Origin: Oscillospiraceae bacterium
GTDB lineage: Bacteria; Bacillota; Clostridia; Oscillospirales; Oscillospiraceae
Reading direction: 5' to 3'
DNA length: 64,000 nucleotides
NCBI GenBank assembly: GCA_017516005.1
Contig: JAFWDU010000013.1
Location: 1 to 64,000, forward strand
The notes beneath the pieces were generated by a model. That model saw only the letters and a program-made list of their open reading frames with translations, was not told the DNA's origin and did not search any database. Made by a program: the position numbers and the translations under genes. This document shows positions 1 through 5,698 of this stretch, one piece after another; the stretch's first letter is position 1, and every line of letters begins with the position of its first letter.

Positions 1-141
1 AGGACCGACCGGGTTTGGTCGATCCCTTGTCGTACTATCTCGCAAGATGTACTTGAATATCTGTTTTGATGTAGCGCCGTATACCTGACCGGTACGTACG
101 GTGCAACGGGAGGGAGGGGCCTAACCCCTCTCTACCCTATT
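1..141 (+). mobile_element. Group II (class C-like) intron, 3' end (domains V and VI)
   Basis: The sequence folds as the last two domains of a bacterial group II intron. Domain V: GCGCCGTA (74-81) pairs with TACGGTGC (97-104), with the typical two-base CG bulge at 95-96 and an upper stem TACC/GGTA (82-85/91-94). The CGC at 75-77 sits where the catalytic triad lies in IIC introns. Domain VI: 108-119 pairs with 125-137, leaving a single bulged A at 134, the expected branch point, seven bases before a plausible 3' end at about 141. The maturase gene and 5' domains would lie left of the window. The domain V loop (TGACC) is not a GNRA tetraloop, a deviation. Position 1-60 is assigned to the intron only by continuity. 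Confidence 0.72.
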
Positions 142-470
142 GCTATTAATACAGCGTTTTCCCTTATGCTTTCCCTATACAGAAAGTAAATCAAGCATTT
201 TTCAAGATACTGTCTCCGTAAACCGTCATGCGGACGACCAGATTGCTCCAAAGCCGGCCGCCGTACTGGCTTGGCAGGGAAGTGTTAATGGCCAGACTGC
301 ATAATAAGTTGCTTTTTAGTTGATGCTTTGGTACAATATAAAAACAAATAACAAAGATCTGCGTTTTGAATTGAGCGAGAAATGAAATGCAGAGACAGCC
401 CACAATCGCCTTTACGCAATTATCTTGGAAGAGCGGCATTGTGCGTTTATTGAATGAAGGAGGTTCTCAT
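142..470. other. Intergenic stretch between intron end and zinc-ribbon gene
   Basis: No convincing gene. The stretch holds the presumed 3' exon of the group II intron and, near its end, a weak promoter-like pair (309-337). A short open frame runs on the minus strand over part of it, but it has no ribosome site and no recognisable family. Confidence 0.5.
309..337 (+). promoter_or_regulatory. Candidate sigma-A promoter for the zinc-ribbon membrane protein
   Basis: TTGCTT (309-314), a 17-base spacer and TACAAT (332-337). The -10 is good, the -35 matches only the TTG. Confidence 0.35.
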
Positions 471-1064
471 ATGATTACAGCATTAACCAGCGGCAATGGA
501 TTCATTTCTGTGATTCTCGGTGTTGCTGCATCCATTTTCCTCGGCTGGGCGATGGGAAGATTTGCAAAAGACGGCCTGAACCTGAAGAACTGGTGGCTGT
601 ATGCTGCATGTGGCCTTTTTCGCTTCACAATCATTATCGGATTAATTGTCGAGCTTGTAACTTTTTTAAGACAGAAGAAAAACGGCACATTTTTCCCGAA
701 ACTGAAGGGCTTTGAGGCATTTGCCTCGGATCCGAATGCGCAGACCGCACAGGCTCCTGAGCAGACATATGATTCCGTTCAGAATTCGTTTGAACCACAG
801 CAGGAGACTGTTCCACCTGTTGTTTCTAATGAGCCTGCACAGGAAGTTTCCGTAGAGGAACCGCAGCCTGCTGAAACTGTTTGCGGAAACTGCGGTGGAC
901 TCATCCCGGAAGGAAGCAAGTTCTGCCCGGAATGCGGCATGGCAGTTACAGCAGCGCCTGCCGCTGAATCTGTTCCTGAGGCGCCGAATTCCTGTCCCGC
1001 ATGCGGTGAGATCCTTCCGGAGGGAAGTAAGTTCTGTCCGAATTGCGGATCACCCGTTGTATAA
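471..1064 (+). CDS. Membrane protein with two C-terminal zinc ribbons
   Basis: A 197-residue protein. Start chosen at 471 because AAGGAGG lies 7 bases upstream; an upstream in-frame ATG at 387 has no ribosome site. Residues about 10-30 and 41-66 form two hydrophobic segments, followed by an acidic, Pro/Gln/Glu-rich linker (about 83-136) and two near-identical zinc ribbons, each with the spacing CxxC-x10-CxxC (Cys138/141/152/155 and Cys175/178/189/192). This double zinc-ribbon arrangement is common in small Firmicute membrane proteins of unknown role. The ribbons probably face the cytoplasm and could bind protein or nucleic acid; that is inference. The gene stands alone before degV. Confidence 0.8.
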   Translation: MITALTSGNGFISVILGVAASIFLGWAMGRFAKDGLNLKNWWLYAACGLFRFTIIIGLIVELVTFLRQKKNGTFFPKLKGFEAFASDPNAQTAQAPEQTYDSVQNSFEPQQETVPPVVSNEPAQEVSVEEPQPAETVCGNCGGLIPEGSKFCPECGMAVTAAPAAESVPEAPNSCPACGEILPEGSKFCPNCGSPVV

Positions 1065-1137
1065 AAAACGCCAATCCCGCTTCTGCAATTCGGACAGTGT
1101 ATGATAACGCCGCAAATGCGGATTGGAGCTGAAAGAA

Positions 1138-1166
1138 TTGCTCACCCGTGTGGATGCTGATATAAG
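1138..1166 (+). promoter_or_regulatory. Sigma-A promoter for the DegV/lipase pair
   Basis: TTGCTC (1138-1143), 17-base spacer, TATAAG (1161-1166), about 45 bases before the degV start. Confidence 0.55.
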
Positions 1167-1210
1167 GCGCCTGCGGAGGTTATTGTAAATTCAGAAGGGA
1201 GTTGCTTCCT

Positions 1211-2068
1211 ATGGGCAATGTAGTTATTACCTGCGATTCAACCTGCGATCTCACGCCGGAACTGTATCAGAAATATCAGATTCAGCCGATTGCGTTGAGC
1301 ATCTATCTTGGGGAGCAGGTATACAAAGATCAGATTGATGTTACGGTTCCGGAACTGTTTGCATATGCGGATCGGGAACGTGTTCTTCCGAAGACGACGG
1401 CGACTTCTGTAGGAGAATATATGGATGTATTCTCCGCCTGTCGTGAGACAGGAAGTGAAGTTGTGCACATCAGCCTTTCCAATCGGTTCTCATCCTGCTA
1501 TCAGAATGCCACCATTGCCGCCAAGGAATTGGGCGGCGTCTATACCGTAGACAGTCTGAATCTGTCGTCTGGTTCCGGACACCTGGCAGTTCTTGCCGCA
1601 GAACTCCGGGATCAGGGATTGAGCGCTGCTGAGATTGCGACTGAACTGGAAGAAGCTCGTACGAGGCTGGATGTCAGTTTTGTTCTTCAGACGCTGGACT
1701 ATCTGAAGATGGGAGGCTGCTGCAGCGGCGTAGCGGCACTCGGCGCAAATCTTCTGAAACTTCGTCCTGAAATTCTGGTTACCGGAGAAGGAACCATGGT
1801 TGTCGGGAAAAAATACCGCGGAGATATGAAGCGGACAATCACGGACTATATCAAAGGAAGGCTGGAGGGAAGAGACGATATCCAGTTGAACCGGATCTTT
1901 ATTACTTATTCGGATGGCATTCCGGATGAGGATATTGAAGAGTTTAAGGCGCTGGTTGCATCCCTTCAGCCATTTAAGGAAATTATTCCAACCAATGCAG
2001 GATGCACCATTGCAAGCCATTGCGGACCGAGATGCCTTGGTGTGCTGTTCTTCCGGAAAAAAGCATGA
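1211..2068 (+). CDS. DegV family protein (fatty-acid binding)
   Basis: 285 residues, the usual DegV length. Starts at ATG 1211 with AAGGGAG nine bases upstream. The N-terminus (VVITCDSTCDLTPEL) carries the family's characteristic DS(T)xD loop, and later LSNRFSSCYQNA and the VDS-LNLSSG segments line the lipid pocket in solved homologues. DegV/FakB-type proteins present fatty acids to the kinase FakA for phospholipid synthesis; no fakA is in view, so the specific role is inferred from family. The stop codon overlaps the start of the next gene (ATGA), so the two are probably translated together. Confidence 0.9.
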   Translation: MGNVVITCDSTCDLTPELYQKYQIQPIALSIYLGEQVYKDQIDVTVPELFAYADRERVLPKTTATSVGEYMDVFSACRETGSEVVHISLSNRFSSCYQNATIAAKELGGVYTVDSLNLSSGSGHLAVLAAELRDQGLSAAEIATELEEARTRLDVSFVLQTLDYLKMGGCCSGVAALGANLLKLRPEILVTGEGTMVVGKKYRGDMKRTITDYIKGRLEGRDDIQLNRIFITYSDGIPDEDIEEFKALVASLQPFKEIIPTNAGCTIASHCGPRCLGVLFFRKKA

Positions 2069-3234
2069 GAAAGCACCTTCTAACAATCCTGACTCTGCTG
2101 TATGTGCTGGTGTTATTCAGCGCGTGCAAATCTGCCCCTGCAGAGGAGCCGGGCAAGCCCGCTGAACAATCAGATTCTTCCTCTGAGGAGCAAAGACCCC
2201 AGCAACAGGAAGAAGAGAGTCCAGTAGAAGAAATACAGATGGAGACAGTCGTGTTTCAGATTCCGGAGGATTCCTGTTCTTTTTCCGGTGCATTCGCCCA
2301 ACAGGCATTAAGCCTTTGCGGAGGACATACGGCGGAACGTACGGAAGCGCTTTTTCAGAATTCTGGATTTGAGGTTCTCGGTCAGTATCATTACGATAAA
2401 GCGGATGAGGATCAGTCACATACCTGTGCCTATACCATCGGCAGAAGAACCGTGGAGCGAGCGGGAAAGACAGAAACATTGATTTCCTTGGCTGTCCGCG
2501 GTACAAATGCAGGTGAGTGGTACTCCAATTTCGATGTTGCGCCTTCCAGAGATTATTCCGAGGCATACGCGGAGAATTTCCTTTTGTGTGCGAAAGAGGC
2601 CCTTTCCGCACTTGAGGCGGAGCTGCAGGGAGATGAACTGGTGCTCGTCTGCGGCCACAGCCGCGGCGGTGCCTGTGCGAATCTTCTCGGTGTCCTGCTT
2701 CAGGATCTCGTTCCGGAATCAGATCTGTATGTCTATACTTTTGCATCTCCCACGACGATTACAGCGGATGCGAAGATCGAGGCCAGGAATATCTTTAACG
2801 TAATTAACCCGGATGACGTGGTTCCCATGGTACCCCTTACGGGCTGGGGCTTTTTCAGAGCGGGGGAAGATATTCTGCTTCCTGGAGATGAGAATCACAG
2901 CTTACGGCTGGCAGATGCGATGCAGCTTCTTCACAGTACCGCCTTTACACTGGAGCAGTATTATGAAGAGAAGCACTCTTTGACAGGACCGGGGCTGGAT
3001 CCGGAATATGGATTGGGCACATTTGAATTGATGCGTTTCGTTGCGGCTTCCTTTGCCGGAGAGGAGCGGACACCCGGCGATGCTGACATGATGCAGAAGA
3101 TTGCTCCGGACAGCGATCTGGCTCCAGTGCTGATGCTCCTGGGAGGCCTAAATGCGGAAACGACGATGCAGCACATGCCGATGACTTATCAGCTCAGGCT
3201 GACGGTTTTAGGAGTTCAGCAGTTGGATGAATAG
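2065..3234 (+). CDS. Lipase-like (class 3, alpha/beta hydrolase) lipoprotein
   Basis: 389 residues beginning at ATG 2065, which overlaps the degV stop. Residues 1-20 are a hydrophobic signal peptide ending in a lipobox (LFSAC, lipidated Cys21), then an acidic Ser/Glu/Gln-rich spacer (about 25-70). The nucleophile elbow GHSRGG puts the catalytic Ser at residue 199, and downstream the TFASPTT and NPDDVVPMVP segments look like the acid-residue region of lipase_3 proteins. Probably an extracellular membrane-tethered esterase/lipase. Coupling to DegV suggests a link between lipid hydrolysis and fatty-acid uptake (inference). Substrate unknown. Confidence 0.8.
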   Translation: MRKHLLTILTLLYVLVLFSACKSAPAEEPGKPAEQSDSSSEEQRPQQQEEESPVEEIQMETVVFQIPEDSCSFSGAFAQQALSLCGGHTAERTEALFQNSGFEVLGQYHYDKADEDQSHTCAYTIGRRTVERAGKTETLISLAVRGTNAGEWYSNFDVAPSRDYSEAYAENFLLCAKEALSALEAELQGDELVLVCGHSRGGACANLLGVLLQDLVPESDLYVYTFASPTTITADAKIEARNIFNVINPDDVVPMVPLTGWGFFRAGEDILLPGDENHSLRLADAMQLLHSTAFTLEQYYEEKHSLTGPGLDPEYGLGTFELMRFVAASFAGEERTPGDADMMQKIAPDSDLAPVLMLLGGLNAETTMQHMPMTYQLRLTVLGVQQLDE

Positions 3235-3243
3235 ATGATAAGC

Positions 3244-3281
3244 AAAAACGGACAGAAGAGTTTTCTCTCCTGTCCGTTTTT
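3244..3281. terminator. Bidirectional terminator between lipase gene and deoD
   Basis: AAAAACGGACAG (3244-3255) pairs with CTGTCCGTTTTT (3270-3281). The A and T runs allow function in both directions for the two convergent genes. Confidence 0.85.
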
Positions 3282-3309
3282 CGCTCCAATCCAGTCGGAT
3301 TCTAGATTC

Positions 3310-4029
3310 TTACAGCTCCGCAGCCAGATCCAGTGCGAGAAGGATCATATCATTCAGGCCCGCCTGGCGCTCCTCGGCAGTTGTTTCCTCTCCGGTCAGA
3401 ATACTGTTAGAGACGGTGCAGATGGCCAGCGCACGCTTTCCGGTTCTGGCGGCATTCATATACAGACCGGCGGCCTCCATCTCAACAGAGAGGACTCCCA
3501 TCTTTTTCCATGGATCCAGAGCGTGAGGATCGTCGTCATAATATACGTCCGCAGAAAGCAGATTGCCGACCTTGACATTCAGATCCTTCTTTTCTGCGAT
3601 TTCCACTGCCTTGCGGAGCAGTCCGAAATCGGCAATAGGGGCGTAGGTGCCGTTGAGGCCGTACTGGGATGCCCATGCGGAGGTTGTACAGGCTGCCTGT
3701 CCGAGAACAATATCCCGAATGTTCAGGGATTCTGAGATGCTGCCGGTTGTTCCGATCCGCAGGATATTCTCAACGCCGAAGAAGGAATACAGCTCGTAGC
3801 TGTAAATTCCAATGGACGGGATACCCATGCCAGAGGCCATAACGCTCACTTTTTTGCCGTTATAGAATCCGGTATAGCCCTGTATGCCGCGCACGTTGTT
3901 TACAAGTCTGCAGTCCTCCAGATAGGTTTCAGCGATATACTTGGAGCGGAGCGGATCGCCGGGCATCAATACGGTTTTTGCAAAATCTTCCGGTGTTGCC
4001 TGAATGTGAGGGGTAGGATAATTCGCCAT
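3310..4029 (-). CDS. deoD: Purine nucleoside phosphorylase (DeoD type)
   Basis: 239 residues, normal for the hexameric bacterial PNP, which cleaves purine (deoxy)ribonucleosides with phosphate to free base and (deoxy)ribose-1-phosphate. The start at ATG 4029 (MANYPTPHI) is preceded by GGAGGAAC; a longer frame exists but lacks a site. Visible family motifs: MPGDPLRSKYIA near the N-terminus (phosphate site), RIGTTGS, SVEMEAAGLY (ribose contacts) and the VSNSILTGE region. It lies 48 bases downstream of the permease gene on the same strand with no terminator between, so both probably belong to the unit controlled by the Mn-type riboswitch. Confidence 0.95.
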   Translation of the reverse strand: MANYPTPHIQATPEDFAKTVLMPGDPLRSKYIAETYLEDCRLVNNVRGIQGYTGFYNGKKVSVMASGMGIPSIGIYSYELYSFFGVENILRIGTTGSISESLNIRDIVLGQAACTTSAWASQYGLNGTYAPIADFGLLRKAVEIAEKKDLNVKVGNLLSADVYYDDDPHALDPWKKMGVLSVEMEAAGLYMNAARTGKRALAICTVSNSILTGEETTAEERQAGLNDMILLALDLAAEL

Positions 4030-4077
4030 GAACAGTTCCTCCAATCGTTGAATCAATATGAATCTGAACCCTCTGGG

Positions 4078-5382
4078 TTAATGCCAGAACAGCCAGATAA
4101 AGAGATATCCGATAATCACTGCGGTGAAGGTGAAGGGAAGTCCAATCCGGAAGAAATCCTTGTTCTTTACTTCATAACCTTCCTTGCGCAGAATGCCGAT
4201 GCCGGCTACATTCGCAGAAGCACCGAAGGGGGTTATATTTCCGCCAAGAGTCGCGCCGATCAGAAGACCGAAGTACAGGCAGTTTGGATCCAGTCCGAGA
4301 TTCATTGCGATGGACTGAGTGACAGGGAGCATCGCGGCAACGTACGGAATGTTGTCCACAAATGCGGAGATGGCTACGCTGGCAAAGACAATGAGCGTAT
4401 AGAGTCCGAAATAGCTGCCGGACCCGATACCGGTAAACCAGGACGCAATGGCGTCAATGATACCGGCATGTGTAATGCTTGCAATGACGATGAACAGACC
4501 GCAGAGCATGGCAAGTGTCTGAAAATCCATCTCTTTCGCGACCAGCTTCAAGGGATCCAGGCTCTTACGTTTTACACAACTGAGGACAATGCTGATTACG
4601 CACATGGTAATGCAGATCAGTCCGTTCTTCAGATGATCCACATAGGGAATCGTGAAGAAAGATGCGATAATGAGAAGAAGGACGACGCCGACCATGAAAT
4701 AGCTGGGAAGGTAATCGTTAACCTGAGTCATCCGTTCTGAGTCGACCGGAGACTTTTCCTTCCGGAAAAGGAACCACAAAATCACAAGGCTGCCTGCCGC
4801 GCCCAGTTCTGTAGCCCAGAAAATGGACGGACGGCCATGCCAGAAGATGAAATCAACGAAGGTCATTCCCGCATAGTCACCAAGAAGAATGCTGGTGGTA
4901 TCGCCGACCAGAGTTGCTGCGCCCTGCAGATTGGAGGACACAGCAATCGCGACGATAACAGGAACCGGATTGATCTTCAGCTTCTTACTGATTGCAATGC
5001 CGACCGGTGCGACCATCAGGACAGTCGCGACATTGTCTACAAACGCAGAGACAATACCGGAAAATGCGGCAAGTGCAATAACTGCCCAGCAGACGGTGGA
5101 AGTCTTCTTAAGCAGAAGATCAGCAAGCCTGGCCGGCATGCCCGTCTCAATAAAGAGACTGACAATTCCCATGGTTCCGGCAATCATCATGATTACGTTC
5201 CAGTTGATCGACTGCAGGACAAGACGTACGGGAAGCACCTGGAAAATCAGCATTGCTGCGGCGCCGCCGAGTGCAAACCAGACACGCCTCTTGGCAAATA
5301 TGAGCATACCAAGATACATAATGATGAAGATAATTGCAGCTGTTCTCAAATGAATCACATCCAAATACGATACTTCTGACAT
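4078..5382 (-). CDS. ArsB/NhaD (ion transporter superfamily) permease
   Basis: 434 residues with about 10-11 hydrophobic segments. Two inverted-repeat-like signatures, AFVDNVATVLM and AFVDNIPYVAAMLP, are typical of ArsB/NhaD/citrate-type ion transporters, with GATLGGN near the C-terminus. Start placed at ATG 5382: the upstream in-frame ATG at 5451 lies inside the riboswitch and 5' of its terminator. The ribosome site is weak. The leader carries a yybP-ykoY-type RNA, whose other targets are mainly Mn2+ exporters, so a role in divalent metal or metal-coupled export is inferred; arsenite, Na+/H+ or carboxylate transport remain possible. Followed by deoD. Confidence 0.85.
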   Translation of the reverse strand: MSEVSYLDVIHLRTAAIIFIIMYLGMLIFAKRRVWFALGGAAAMLIFQVLPVRLVLQSINWNVIMMIAGTMGIVSLFIETGMPARLADLLLKKTSTVCWAVIALAAFSGIVSAFVDNVATVLMVAPVGIAISKKLKINPVPVIVAIAVSSNLQGAATLVGDTTSILLGDYAGMTFVDFIFWHGRPSIFWATELGAAGSLVILWFLFRKEKSPVDSERMTQVNDYLPSYFMVGVVLLLIIASFFTIPYVDHLKNGLICITMCVISIVLSCVKRKSLDPLKLVAKEMDFQTLAMLCGLFIVIASITHAGIIDAIASWFTGIGSGSYFGLYTLIVFASVAISAFVDNIPYVAAMLPVTQSIAMNLGLDPNCLYFGLLIGATLGGNITPFGASANVAGIGILRKEGYEVKNKDFFRIGLPFTFTAVIIGYLFIWLFWH

Positions 5383-5410
5383 GGATTTCGGGGGAGAAGC
5401 AGAAGAAAAA

Positions 5411-5441
5411 GAGACTTTGCCGATGTATCCGGCAAAGTCTC
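5411..5441 (-). terminator. Riboswitch-controlled intrinsic terminator
   Basis: Perfect hairpin GAGACTTTGCCG/CGGCAAAGTCTC followed on the minus strand by TTTTTCTTCT. Its 5' arm is also the 3' conserved segment (GCGAGACTTTGCC) of the aptamer, so aptamer folding and termination are mutually exclusive. Confidence 0.88.
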
Positions 5442-5525
5442 GCCGCTTCATTACAAGGCCGGGTCCAGAGACCGTACTGACGACCAGGTAAGCGCATGCA
5501 CTGCGCCGGCTACTCCCTAAGCTGT
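5431..5525 (-). promoter_or_regulatory. yybP-ykoY family (Mn2+) riboswitch
   Basis: On the minus strand the conserved blocks occur in the right order: GGGAGTAGC, then GTCGTCAGTACGG, then CCCGGCCTTGT, then GCGAGACTTTGCC. These match the family's two metal-binding loops and closing helix as remembered from the Lactococcus structure. The expression platform is the overlapping terminator at 5411-5441. In this class metal binding stabilises the aptamer and permits readthrough, so the downstream permease and deoD would be induced by Mn2+. The 5' arm of the closing helix pairs imperfectly here, so the exact 5' boundary is uncertain. Confidence 0.88.
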
Positions 5526-5529
5526 CCTC

Positions 5530-5558
5530 ATCTTACCGTAGATTCGTTGGATTGTCAA
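5530..5558 (-). promoter_or_regulatory. Sigma-A promoter of the riboswitch-permease-deoD unit
   Basis: TTGACA (5558-5553), 17-base spacer, TAAGAT (5535-5530). Predicted transcription start about 5523, just before the riboswitch. Confidence 0.75.
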
Positions 5559-5562
5559 TCAT

Positions 5563-5614
5563 CTGCGCGAAAAACAGAATGGATGCGACTGCGCGAAAAA
5601 CAGAATGGATGCGA
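5563..5614. repeat. 26-bp perfect tandem duplication
   Basis: The unit beginning CTGCGCGAAAAACAG occupies 5563-5588 and is repeated exactly at 5589-5614, immediately upstream of the promoter at 5530-5558. Confidence 0.95.
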
Positions 5615-5625
5615 CAGGGTATATG

Positions 5626-5670
5626 CTTAGAGCATCTGAAGCCCTCTTCAGGGACCTCAGATGCTCTAAG
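5626..5670 (-). terminator. Long hairpin downstream of the C11 peptidase gene
   Basis: CTTAGAGCATCTGA (5626-5639) is perfectly complementary to 5657-5670, with a smaller inner stem in the loop. There is no clear U tract, so it may be a weak terminator or an mRNA 3' stabiliser. Confidence 0.55.
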
Positions 5671-5698
5671 ATCAGTATGCGAAAAGAAGTGATGCGGA

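Noticed and set aside
191-439. 82-residue open frame on the minus strand near the left edge
   Set aside because: No ribosome site, no recognisable family, and it overlaps the promoter region of the plus-strand gene.
1070-1127. Inverted repeat after the zinc-ribbon gene as a terminator
   Set aside because: CCAATCC/GGATTGG arms are far apart and no U run follows; support too weak.
5451-5453. ATG at 5451 as start of the ArsB/NhaD permease
   Set aside because: It lies inside the riboswitch before its terminator and has no ribosome site; the start at 5382 is used.
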